From assembly GCA_011682595.1 (NCBI GenBank), contig JAACEH010000009.1, positions 1-13,990 of the forward strand: a stretch of DNA of 13,990 nucleotides. The letters run 5' to 3'. Positions within the stretch are counted from its first letter, which is position 1; each line of letters starts with the position of its first letter. Shown here in pieces: positions 4,719 through 12,658 of the stretch. The DNA is from Anaerolineaceae bacterium (lineage in GTDB: Bacteria; Planctomycetota; Phycisphaerae; FEN-1346; JAACEH01). The notes below the pieces were generated by a model. That model worked only from the letters and a program-made list of their open reading frames with translations, was not told where the DNA came from and ran no database searches. The position numbers were made by a program, and so were the translations under genes.

Positions 4719-7580
4719 GTGAGAAGTCGGATCGGCTCAGCAAAGACGGCGGTGAGACTACTTCTTGTCGCGGCGACGGTCTCTCTGGCGGCAGCGCCGG
4801 CGGCAGCGGCCGAACCGAGCGGGCCGGCGCCGGTCGTGGTGCTGGAGACCACGGGCCTCTGGTGGATGCACCACACGCTGAAACCGCCGGTGATCGAGCT
4901 CGACAGCGGGCTCAAGGTCATGGATCTGCGATGGACAAGGGGCAAGAACGTACTCAGAAGGTTCGACTGGGTGCGAAGCGAGACGCCGCCGCCACCGGCA
5001 GACTGGGCGCGGTCGGACTTCAACGACACCACGTGGTTGCGCGGCCCGGCGCGGATGTGCTCTCGCACGCCGTTTCTGTCGCGGCTCTGTATGCGCAGCC
5101 GCTTTATGGTGACCGATCCTTCGAGGGTCAAGGGGCTGCAGCTCAACGTCGCTTATCGTGGCGGCGTGATCGTTTATCTCAACGGCAGGGAGATCGCGCG
5201 GCGCGACCTTCGGCGCGGCGCGGCCGGCAAGGGCCTGCTGGCCAAGGGCTACCCGGCCGCGGCCTTCACGCCCACCGGCGGCTGGAGCGGCAAGTGGCCT
5301 CGTTACCTGCCACTTGAAACCCCGCAGGAGATCGCGCTTCGCCGGCGGTCGGCCGAGGTCGCCATTCCGTCGAACCGGCTTCGCGAGGGCGTGAACGTGT
5401 TGGCCATCGAGGTGATCCGCGCCCCGTATCACAAGGTGATCGAGGAGAAGAAGGGCAAGCGCGGCTCGCGGTATTGTCCCTACGTCGCCGCATTCAACAC
5501 CTGCCAGATCGACCTGGTTCAGTTGACCGCCGAAGACGGGCGGGGGCTGGTTCCCAATGCGGTGCGCCCGAAGGGGTTCCAGGTCTGGAACAACAACATG
5601 CTTGGCGCGGACTTCGATCTGGACTTCGGCGACCCCGGCCCGGTGCGCCCGATTCGGCTCGTGGGAGCCCGTAACGGCAGCTTCTCGGGCAAGGTCGTCG
5701 TCGGGTCGACCGAGGCGATTCGGGGTCTCGGCGCGACGGCGAGCGACCTCCGCGGCAATGGCGGCGCGGCAATTCCCGCCTCGGCGGTGCGCGTCCGCTA
5801 CGGCATTCCGTGGGGCCGGGAGGCGGGCGTTAACGGCCAGCGGAGCATTTTTCACGGCCGGACCGCCGAGTTCGATTGCTACGCGCGAAAGCCGACGGCG
5901 TTGGGCGCCCTGGCGGAGGTGCCGCTCGAGGAGTTCCCGGTCCGCATCGTGAAGGCCGGCCGTTACGATCTCAAATTGCCGGCTCAGGTGGCGCCGGTCT
6001 TCGGAGCGGTCGTGCCCATCTGGGTCACGGTCGATGTGCCCAAGGGTGCCCGCAAGGGGCTCTATAAAGGTGCGGTCACCCTCCGGGCCGAGGGCGAGGC
6101 GCCGCACACGGTGCCGGTCGAGTTGACGGTGACCGACTACACGTTGCCCGACCCACAGGACTACCGGACGATGCTCGAACTGATCCAGTCGCCGGACACG
6201 CTGGCCCTGGAATACGGCGTGCCGCTCTGGTCGGAGAAACATTTCGAGCTGATCGCCCGGTCGATGAAACTGATGGCCGAGGCGGGCGTTCAGATTTTGT
6301 ACGTGCCGCTCATCGCCGAGACCAATCTCGGAAACGCCGAGAGTATGGTCCGCTGGATCAAGACGGGCGAGACGTCTTACGACTTCGACTTCACGGTCAT
6401 GGACCGGTACCTCGACCTGGCCGCCAAGACCATGGGCACCCCCAAGGTGGTCTGCTTCGTGGCGTGGGACATCTACCTCGGCGGCGACGGCGGCGGCTAC
6501 AAGGACACCTGGGGCCACAATCAGCGCTCCGTGAAAGAGCGGAAGAAGTTCATCGGCAAAGGGCCGATGGTGACGATGCTCGACCCGAAAACCCGGACGA
6601 CCGAGAGGGGGTATCTGCCGCCCACCGCGGATCCGGCGAGCAAGGGCGTCTGGAAGAAACTCTTCGACGAACTTCGTCGGCGAATGACGCGGCGCCAGTG
6701 GCAAAAGGCCATGATGATCGGCCTGATGTCCGACGACTGGCCGACCCAGGCCGAGAACCGGTTCTACAACGACGTCTCCGGCGACCTGCTCTGGGTGTCG
6801 CACTCCCATGTGCCTGTCACCCGCGGCAGCCGGAACGTCACCGATGGCGTTGTGACCACCGGTGCGACGGCCCAGGGAAACGCCAAGGTCAACCGGGTCG
6901 GTTTCCGCGTCGGCTATCACAGCGCGGTTCTGAGTTGCACCTTCGCGGACCGTGATCCGCCGCTGGGGAGCTTCCTCGGCTGGCAGCGGCCGGACATGGG
7001 CCTTTACCAGCCTCGCTACGAGTCGTTCCAACCGGCGAGCCGCTGGCGCCAGTTGATGGAACTGAACATCACGGGCCGACAGCGCGGGGTCGCCCGTGGC
7101 GGGGCCGACATCTGGTCGGTGCTCCGCGACCGGCGCGGTCGCCGCGTGGGCAATGTCGCGAAGCGTTACCCGCACAGCGCCTGGCGGAACCTCGACATCC
7201 CGTGGTGCATGTTCGCGCCCGGGCCCACCGGGCCGGTCTCCACGCACTACTTCGAGGCGCTGCGCGAAGGCATCCAGGAATGCCAGGCCCGCATCCTCAT
7301 CGAGGACGCCCTGACCAACGAGGCCTCCAGGGAGCGGCTCGGCGAGCCCCTGGCCAAACGGTGCGAGAACCTGCTTGTCGAGCGGACCCACTTCATGCTC
7401 AAGGCGATCACGCACCTGCAGATCAACAACGCCTGGGGCCACGTGACGGGCCCACAACCCATCTGCCGGCAAATCGGCGTCAACGGCCACCGCTGGTTCG
7501 TCGCCTCCGGCTGGCAAGAGCGCAGCGAGCGACTCTACGCCCTCGCGGGCATCGTGGCCAGGAAACTGGGCCGGAAGTAG
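4719..7580 (+). CDS. Large secreted glycoside-hydrolase-fold protein, paralogue A (DUF4091-like)
   Basis: The 953-residue product has a Sec signal peptide: basic RSRIGSAKTAVR, a hydrophobic core, and likely cleavage after AAAA near residue 31. Residues about 40-270 form a jelly-roll of the beta-galactosidase sugar-binding type (WWMHHTLKPPVI, DFNDTTW, RGGVIVYLNG, GVNVLAIEVIRAPYH). About 285-475 is a second beta-sandwich (GFQVWNNN, VGARNGSFSGKVVVGS, PIWVTVDVPKGARKG). About 480-800 is probably a TIM-barrel (ELIQSPDTLALEYG, NLGNAESMVRW, VMDRYLDLA, PKVV). The C-terminus has ALREGIQECQARILIEDAL, like the DUF4091 tail of secreted glycosidase-like proteins. It probably acts on extracellular polysaccharide; bond and substrate are unknown. 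Acidic residues shared with paralogue B include Asp672 in LMSDD. The GTG start follows GAAGGGG. The GH16 gene lies 91 bp downstream, probably cotranscribed. The DUF name is from memory. Confidence 0.8.
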   Translation: MRSRIGSAKTAVRLLLVAATVSLAAAPAAAAEPSGPAPVVVLETTGLWWMHHTLKPPVIELDSGLKVMDLRWTRGKNVLRRFDWVRSETPPPPADWARSDFNDTTWLRGPARMCSRTPFLSRLCMRSRFMVTDPSRVKGLQLNVAYRGGVIVYLNGREIARRDLRRGAAGKGLLAKGYPAAAFTPTGGWSGKWPRYLPLETPQEIALRRRSAEVAIPSNRLREGVNVLAIEVIRAPYHKVIEEKKGKRGSRYCPYVAAFNTCQIDLVQLTAEDGRGLVPNAVRPKGFQVWNNNMLGADFDLDFGDPGPVRPIRLVGARNGSFSGKVVVGSTEAIRGLGATASDLRGNGGAAIPASAVRVRYGIPWGREAGVNGQRSIFHGRTAEFDCYARKPTALGALAEVPLEEFPVRIVKAGRYDLKLPAQVAPVFGAVVPIWVTVDVPKGARKGLYKGAVTLRAEGEAPHTVPVELTVTDYTLPDPQDYRTMLELIQSPDTLALEYGVPLWSEKHFELIARSMKLMAEAGVQILYVPLIAETNLGNAESMVRWIKTGETSYDFDFTVMDRYLDLAAKTMGTPKVVCFVAWDIYLGGDGGGYKDTWGHNQRSVKERKKFIGKGPMVTMLDPKTRTTERGYLPPTADPASKGVWKKLFDELRRRMTRRQWQKAMMIGLMSDDWPTQAENRFYNDVSGDLLWVSHSHVPVTRGSRNVTDGVVTTGATAQGNAKVNRVGFRVGYHSAVLSCTFADRDPPLGSFLGWQRPDMGLYQPRYESFQPASRWRQLMELNITGRQRGVARGGADIWSVLRDRRGRRVGNVAKRYPHSAWRNLDIPWCMFAPGPTGPVSTHYFEALREGIQECQARILIEDALTNEASRERLGEPLAKRCENLLVERTHFMLKAITHLQINNAWGHVTGPQPICRQIGVNGHRWFVASGWQERSERLYALAGIVARKLGRK

Positions 7581-7659
7581 CCCGCGCGGCGCGCAGGGGG
7601 GGGCGCAATACCTGATCGGGCGGCGACCGGAGGTCGCATCGTCCACCCTGTGAACTGAA

Positions 7660-7665
7660 AAGGAG
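7660..7665 (+). promoter_or_regulatory. Ribosome binding site of the GH16 gene
   Basis: AAGGAG stands six bases before the ATG at 7672 and fixes the start of the lipoprotein signal. Confidence 0.75.
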
Positions 7666-7671
7666 CCTGAT

Positions 7672-8583
7672 ATGAACGCAACATTTCGTCGCCTGTGCAG
7701 CACCGCTGCCGTCGGAATCTGCCTTGGCCTGTTGACCGTCGGATGTGCCGATCAGGGCAACGCGACACCCGGCGGCACGTTGCAGCGCGACGCGTCGGCC
7801 CCCGCCGGCAAGTCGGTTGCCAAGGCAGCTCAAGATGCCGGGAGTGCTACCGATGCCAAGCCGGGCGCCGCCGCGGAAGCGGGGGCCAAGGCACCGTCGC
7901 CGTTTGCCGCCACGCCGGCTTTCGAGGACAACTTCGACGCGGGCTGGGAAAAGAGGCAGACGCAATGGCGAGTCGCCACCTGGAAACAAAACGGAACCTT
8001 GATGGCGCCCGAGCGGTGCGCCACCGACGGCAAGGGAAACATGGTGCAGACGATCCTGCCCGGCGAGCCGTATCGCGGCGGGTCCATGCAGACCGCCAAG
8101 GAATATCCCTACGGTCGCTGGGTCGCCCGGGTCAAACCTTCCCCCGTTCCCGGAGCCCTGAACACCGTGTTCACCAAGGACTGGGACGACCTGACCACGC
8201 CCGACACCGAAGGCGACGGCACCGGGTTCGAGGTGGACATCGAGCTGCTGACCTACACGTTCGGTCCCGGTCGTGGCAAGGTCCACCTGGCCATCCACGC
8301 GAAGAACATGAAATCGTGGTCCGAGGATCTTCCCCTGGACTTCAACCCCTCGGACGATTTCCACGAGTGGGGCTTCGACATCTACCCGGACCGCGTCGAG
8401 TGGCACGTCGACGGCAAGCACCTGAAGACCTGGACAGCGCCGAAGGACAAGCCGATCCCCGCCGGCGGCCACGAATTCTTCTTCAACTCCTGGACCAAAT
8501 CCAAGTGGATCAAGGGCCCGCCGAAAGAGGCGGCCCACTACCAGATCGACTGGGTCCGGTTCTATCCGCTGGTGACGAAGTAG
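7672..8583 (+). CDS. GH16-family endoglycanase lipoprotein
   Basis: Glycoside hydrolase family 16 enzymes cut beta-1,3/1,4-glucans, agar, carrageenan and related chains with retention. The 303-residue product starts with a lipoprotein signal (basic FRR, hydrophobic stretch, LLTVGC), so Cys25 is probably lipidated and the enzyme membrane-anchored; Thr at -3 is slightly atypical. Residues about 26-80 are an Ala/Pro/Gly-rich linker. The catalytic beta-sandwich spans about 83-300. Its signature FEVDIE places the nucleophile Glu187, Asp189 and acid/base Glu191 in the regular-strand ExDxE form, as in lichenases and xyloglucan endotransglycosylases, not the bulged ExDxxE of laminarinases. YPYGRWVARVKPSPVPGAL, HEWGFDIYPDRVEWHVDGK and YQIDWVRFY are the usual flanking strands. 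The substrate cannot be read from sequence. It follows protein A on the same strand and converges on the transporter gene 28 bp beyond its stop. Confidence 0.9.
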   Translation: MNATFRRLCSTAAVGICLGLLTVGCADQGNATPGGTLQRDASAPAGKSVAKAAQDAGSATDAKPGAAAEAGAKAPSPFAATPAFEDNFDAGWEKRQTQWRVATWKQNGTLMAPERCATDGKGNMVQTILPGEPYRGGSMQTAKEYPYGRWVARVKPSPVPGALNTVFTKDWDDLTTPDTEGDGTGFEVDIELLTYTFGPGRGKVHLAIHAKNMKSWSEDLPLDFNPSDDFHEWGFDIYPDRVEWHVDGKHLKTWTAPKDKPIPAGGHEFFFNSWTKSKWIKGPPKEAAHYQIDWVRFYPLVTK

Positions 8584-8611
8584 GCCACCGGCACCAGGCG
8601 GACCGACAGAG

Positions 8612-9511
8612 TCAGGAGGCCGGGGCGGTCGCCAAGGCGAAGAGCACCAGCGCCGCCAGGCCGGCCAGGATGCCCGACCAGCCCGCCCACCCGGGCCGTT
8701 CCTTGAGCAGGATCACCGACAGAACCACCACCAGGAGGCTCGAGCCGCCGGTCGTGGCCGGGTAGACAATGTGGCCCGGCACCCCGGCCGACAGGGCCTG
8801 GAGCGTCATCAAGGCACCGACAAAGATCAGCGCACCGCCCACCACTCCGCCCACCAGTCCGGCCCCCAAACCTCCCGGCTGGCGGCGAAGCAGAACCATG
8901 ACCAGGCTGCCCATGCCGAAGACCAGCCCCGCGGCCACGATGAAGACCAGATCGTCGGCCAGGGCCCGATCTGGTTTCAGGCCGTCGGCCACCGAGTAAG
9001 TGTACAGGGCCAGACCGTTGAGGACAAACGAGACGGCCACCAGGGGCAGCCACCCCTTCTGCGGTCGCCGGTGGTCGGGCCCGCGGCTGCGATGCACCAT
9101 GTCGAGGCCCAGCATCGCCACCGCCACGCCGGCCAGCACGAGGCCCGACAGGCCCATCGTTGTCGGGTGTTCGCCGGGATAGCCCATCGCCAGGGCCGCC
9201 GCCAGCGAGAACGACAACGTCAGCACCGTCCAGGTGATCGACAGGTCGCCCCGGGCCACGGCCGCCATGAAGATCGGAATCAGAACCACCTGAATCGCGC
9301 CCTGGCAGGCGCCGGCGCCGGCTTGGCTGCCGCCGGCGAGCCGCAGGTCAATCTGCGAGGCCAGGGCGTAGCCCAATGCCAGCAGGGCCGTCGTCAGGCC
9401 CATGGCCAGCGACATCCCGTACCGGTTCACCCGCCGACCTTCGGCCCAGCGGTACACGAAAGCCAGTGCCGCCCAGGCCAACAGGGCCACGGTGACGTAA
9501 ACGTATCTCAT
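8612..9511 (-). CDS. EamA/DMT-superfamily transporter
   Basis: This is a 299-residue inner-membrane protein with about ten hydrophobic segments, arranged as two five-helix halves around a hydrophilic centre (HRSRGPDHRRPQKG). This is the layout of drug/metabolite transporters with duplicated EamA domains. The C-terminal LLKERPGWAGWSGILAGLAALVLFA is the typical last pair of helices. DMT members export amino acids, nucleosides or metabolites, or take up sugars; no substrate can be assigned. The ATG at 9509-9511 starts MRYVYVTVALLAW, directly at the first helix. The frame is open further upstream, but that extension is Arg-rich and unlikely to be translated. No strong Shine-Dalgarno is visible at this start. 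The gene lies 202 bp downstream of paralogue B on the same strand and converges with GH16, so cotranscription with B is possible. I see no other feature in the 202-bp gap. Confidence 0.8.
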   Translation of the reverse strand: MRYVYVTVALLAWAALAFVYRWAEGRRVNRYGMSLAMGLTTALLALGYALASQIDLRLAGGSQAGAGACQGAIQVVLIPIFMAAVARGDLSITWTVLTLSFSLAAALAMGYPGEHPTTMGLSGLVLAGVAVAMLGLDMVHRSRGPDHRRPQKGWLPLVAVSFVLNGLALYTYSVADGLKPDRALADDLVFIVAAGLVFGMGSLVMVLLRRQPGGLGAGLVGGVVGGALIFVGALMTLQALSAGVPGHIVYPATTGGSSLLVVVLSVILLKERPGWAGWSGILAGLAALVLFALATAPAS

Positions 9512-9713
9512 GCGAGGGGCACACTCCGGGTGCTGCTGACGAACAAGCCGCCGGCGCCGCCGTCGAACGACTCGGGCAACGCGACCGGGCCCGCAGTGTA
9601 GCGGAATGCCGAGCCCCGTCCAGCGCGGATGTGCCCGGCGCAACGAATGTCTCTACCGCGACGAGCCCGGCCGCGTGGGCCTGCAGTCGGGGCCGAGGCG
9701 TCGACGCTGCCGC

Positions 9714-12512
9714 TTACCGGCGCGGGCCGACGACCGTCGTTGTCGGGCCGAGTTTCCTCTGGACTTCGCCGGCCAGGCGGTAGAGGCGGCGGCTTGCATC
9801 TTGCCAGCCGGCACTGAGGTACCAGCGGTGACCCGGAATGCCGGCCGTCCATCGCCAGGCCCCGGCGCCGAAGAAGAACGGGCCGCCGAGCTGGTAGTTG
9901 CTCAGGGTCTTCCACATCATGTGCAACCGGTCGTCGATCGCCGCCTGGCAGCGCCGCGCCAGATCGTCGCCCAGCCGGGCCTTGAGCGCCTCGTCCATCA
10001 GCGCCGCCTCGATCGTGATCCGCGCTTCGCATTCCTGGACGCCCTCGGTCATGGCCAGCAGCCGCGTGGTCGCCGCGGGACCGGACGGTCCCGGCGCCAG
10101 TGTCGAGCTGCACAGGTTGAGTTGAATCCAACTGCTCGACCAGGTGCCCTCGGCGAACCGCTCGTGGGCGTACCCTGCCCGGCGGCCGCGACGGTCCTTG
10201 ACAACCTTCCAGTAGTCGGCCCCGATGCGACCCACGCCGCGCAGTTCGCTGGTGATGCCCGTTTCGGCATAGAGCCGCCACCGCGTCGACGGGTAGCTGT
10301 CGAGGCCCGTGTTGCGCTCGAAGACCACGTCGAGTCGCGGGCCCGCCCACCCGTGCAGGCTGGCCACGACGGGCGCCCCACGCTGGTTGGTTTGCTTGAG
10401 GCCGTCGCCAAACTGGAACCCGCCCCAGACCGTCGCCTGGTACCCGACGTCGGCGATGCCGTGAACTTTCGTTTTCCAGCGGCCGTGACCTTGCTGTACC
10501 CACGGCAGGTCGGGCGCGAGGTCATGAAAAAACGTGATGTGCTCCTTCGGCGGCACGACGTCGTTGAACATGCCGAGCATCAGGGCTTTCTCGAGGCCCC
10601 GCTTGCGCAGACGGCGGCGAACCTGCATCAACAGATCCTGCCAGATGACCTTGCTCGCGGGGTCGGTCAGGTCGGGGGCGACGGCGTTCTCTGTCCGGCC
10701 GGTCGCGCGGTCAAGCATCGTCACCAGGGGGCGGCCACCGGTGGCTTTCTGGCGTTTGTCCATGCCGGGACTGAACCGGCGACCGATGTTCTTCTGGGGG
10801 CACATGTAAAGCTCCCAGACTTGCAGCACCACGACCTTCGGTTGTCCCAGATGCTTCTGGGCCAGGTCCAGGTACCGGTCCATGACCGAGAAGTCCCATT
10901 CGTATGCGCCGTCGCCCTTGGGGATCCAGCGGACCATGCTCTCGGCGTTGCCCAGATTGGTGTGGGCGATCACCGGGACATGGACCACGCGGGTGCCGGT
11001 GTCGCGCATCAGATCGAACGACCGGGCGATCATCGCAAAGTGCTCCTCCGACCAGAGCTTGAGGCCGTACTCGACCGCCAGCGTGTCGGGCGACTGGATC
11101 AGTTCGACCCAGGTGCGATAGTCCCCGGAGTCGGGCAGCGTGTAGTCGGCCACGTCGATGCGGACCGGGACGCGGACCGGCGTCGCGCCGGCAGCGCCAA
11201 GGGTGACCGTACCGGTGTAGCGGCCGGCGGCGATGTCGCGCGGGGTGCGGACCGACACCCAGACCGGGACCACGGCCCCGCCCACCAGGGGCGGGCGAAC
11301 CTTGTTGACGGGAATCTCCTTGGGCGGTGCATCGACCACGGCCCCGAAGAATCCCGGCCACGCGGCGTAGGGCCTTTGGATCGGCCGGCGGCCGCTGGTG
11401 AACCCGGCTTCGCCGCCCCAGAGGTGGCCGTAGCGGATGCGGACCGCCGAGGCGGGAATCCGTCGGCCGCCGGGTCCGCGCAGCGCGCCGGCGGTGGCCT
11501 TCAGGCCAACGATGGGCTTGTCGGAGCCAACGACGACCTTGCCGCTGAAGACGCCGTTCCTGGCCCCGACCAGGCGGACGGGCCCGAGCGGCTCGCAGGG
11601 GTTGCCGTAGTCGAGGAAGCCGACCCCGGCCATGGGATCGACGTTCCAAACCTGGAGTCCCGCGGGCCGATGGGCGTTGGGAACCAGTCCCTTGTCGCTG
11701 GAAGCGGTGAGCTGGGCGCTGATAAATTCGCAGGTAGGCCAGTCGAACTTGTTGTGCCGGTTTTTGCCGCGGGCCTGCTCCTTGGTCTCGAACATGACCT
11801 TGTGGTACGGCGCGCGAACGAACTCGATGGCCAGCACGTTCACGCCCTTCCGCATCGCCGACCGTGGAATGGCAAACTCTCGGATATGTCGCACGCGCAA
11901 GGCCATGCGCCGCCGCGCGTCGGCATCGGGCTTGCCGGCCCGGCGACCACGGGCAATGTAGGTTCCGGAATCGGCAATCAGGTCGCCCGAGGCGGTCACG
12001 TAGGCATCCAGGGGGTAGCCCTCGGCCAGCGTCTCGGAAGTGATCGCTCCTGAGGGGAAGCCGCGGCGCGTGAGGAGCTTGCCATTGAGATAGACGACCG
12101 CGCCGCCATGGAACGCCACCGAGAGCGCAAGCCCACGGACCTGCGACGGGTCGGTCACAATGAACTTGCCCCGAACGCACTGGCGAGCCAGGTACGGCGT
12201 CTGGCATCCGCCGCGACACAGGGTCTCGAGCCACGACGTGTCGTCGAACGCCGGGGAGGTCCAGCCGGACGGGGCTCCGGGCGTGGCGCTGTCGAGCCAG
12301 GCAATGTGCTTGGTGTATGGCTCGAGTTTGCCGCCGGCATCGATAACCGGCGGCGCCAGGGTATGGTGCATCCGCCAGTAACTCGCCGGGCCGAGCACGA
12401 CCACCGGCTTCGGGGCCGTGGCCTTTTTGCCGCCGGCTTGTTGCGCCGCCATGGGCCGGGCGGAGCAGAGCAGGACAATGGTCACGAGCAGCACGGTCAG
12501 GCGGGTTCTCAA
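9714..12512 (-). CDS. Large secreted glycoside-hydrolase-fold protein, paralogue B (DUF4091-like)
   Basis: This 932-residue protein is collinear with paralogue A. Signal peptide: RTRLTVLLVTIVLLCSARPMAA, probable cleavage after AA near residue 23. Jelly-roll about 35-275 (YWRMHHTLAPPVID, FDDTSW, HGGAVVYLNG, GVNVLAIEFVRAPYHK). Beta-sandwich about 285-455 (LQVWN, VGARNGVFSGKVVVGS, VPVWVSVRTPRDIAAGRY). Barrel-like part about 455-770 (ELIQSPDTLAVEYG, NLGNAESMVRW, SVMDRYLDLAQK, PKVVVLQVWELY). C-terminus with TEGVQECEARITIEAAL and GHRWYLSAGWQDASRRLY. Acids conserved with A include Glu in NAESMVRW and Asp651 in GMFND. B differs from A in longer segments around residues 175-215 and 255-265 and in the region after the barrel, so the substrate may differ. 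The TTG start follows GAGGAG. Function is inferred as extracellular glycan processing; no catalytic residue is proven. B faces A across GH16 and the transporter. Confidence 0.8.
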   Translation of the reverse strand: MRTRLTVLLVTIVLLCSARPMAAQQAGGKKATAPKPVVVLGPASYWRMHHTLAPPVIDAGGKLEPYTKHIAWLDSATPGAPSGWTSPAFDDTSWLETLCRGGCQTPYLARQCVRGKFIVTDPSQVRGLALSVAFHGGAVVYLNGKLLTRRGFPSGAITSETLAEGYPLDAYVTASGDLIADSGTYIARGRRAGKPDADARRRMALRVRHIREFAIPRSAMRKGVNVLAIEFVRAPYHKVMFETKEQARGKNRHNKFDWPTCEFISAQLTASSDKGLVPNAHRPAGLQVWNVDPMAGVGFLDYGNPCEPLGPVRLVGARNGVFSGKVVVGSDKPIVGLKATAGALRGPGGRRIPASAVRIRYGHLWGGEAGFTSGRRPIQRPYAAWPGFFGAVVDAPPKEIPVNKVRPPLVGGAVVPVWVSVRTPRDIAAGRYTGTVTLGAAGATPVRVPVRIDVADYTLPDSGDYRTWVELIQSPDTLAVEYGLKLWSEEHFAMIARSFDLMRDTGTRVVHVPVIAHTNLGNAESMVRWIPKGDGAYEWDFSVMDRYLDLAQKHLGQPKVVVLQVWELYMCPQKNIGRRFSPGMDKRQKATGGRPLVTMLDRATGRTENAVAPDLTDPASKVIWQDLLMQVRRRLRKRGLEKALMLGMFNDVVPPKEHITFFHDLAPDLPWVQQGHGRWKTKVHGIADVGYQATVWGGFQFGDGLKQTNQRGAPVVASLHGWAGPRLDVVFERNTGLDSYPSTRWRLYAETGITSELRGVGRIGADYWKVVKDRRGRRAGYAHERFAEGTWSSSWIQLNLCSSTLAPGPSGPAATTRLLAMTEGVQECEARITIEAALMDEALKARLGDDLARRCQAAIDDRLHMMWKTLSNYQLGGPFFFGAGAWRWTAGIPGHRWYLSAGWQDASRRLYRLAGEVQRKLGPTTTVVGPRR

Positions 12513-12518
12513 GACAAT

Positions 12519-12524
12519 CTCCTC
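12519..12524 (-). promoter_or_regulatory. Ribosome binding site of protein B (decides TTG start)
   Basis: Minus-strand GAGGAG stands six bases before the TTG at 12510-12512, which directly precedes the signal peptide. The in-frame ATG at 12569 would add a non-signal-like extension. Confidence 0.6.
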
Positions 12525-12585
12525 GAGGGGGGGGGAAATGTGTCGGCACAGGCTGTCACACGGCGTCACTGTTCTGGGGGATTGA

Positions 12586-12644
12586 ACCCCTCCGCCGCCG
12601 CCGGGGAACCGCAGAAAATGCTCTCCGGCGACGAGGGGAGGGGT
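12586..12644 (-). terminator. Imperfect inverted repeat after the peptidase gene, possible terminator
   Basis: ACCCCTCCGCCGCCG (12586-12600) can pair imperfectly with the arm ending CGAGGGGAGGGGT at 12644, just past the peptidase stop at 12659. There is no clear U-tract. It resembles the pyrimidine/purine arms of the element at 1376-1492 and may be a degenerate relative. Confidence 0.3.
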
Positions 12645-12658
12645 ATGGCCGACGGATT

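Noticed and set aside
4758..7703. Minus-strand open frame of 981 codons opposite protein A
   Set aside because: It is a high-G+C shadow, rich in Arg, Pro, Gly and His, with no motifs. The plus strand has a signal peptide, RBS and a paralogue elsewhere in the window.
8584..8611. Bidirectional terminator between the convergent GH16 and transporter genes
   Set aside because: The 28-bp gap shows no convincing stem or T-tract on either strand.
9512..9643. N-terminal extension of the EamA transporter to 9643
   Set aside because: The extra residues are Arg-rich and not membrane-like; the normal first helix starts at the ATG at 9511.
9606..12053. Plus-strand open frame of 815 codons opposite protein B
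   Set aside because: Same kind of shadow; the minus-strand reading is collinear with protein A.
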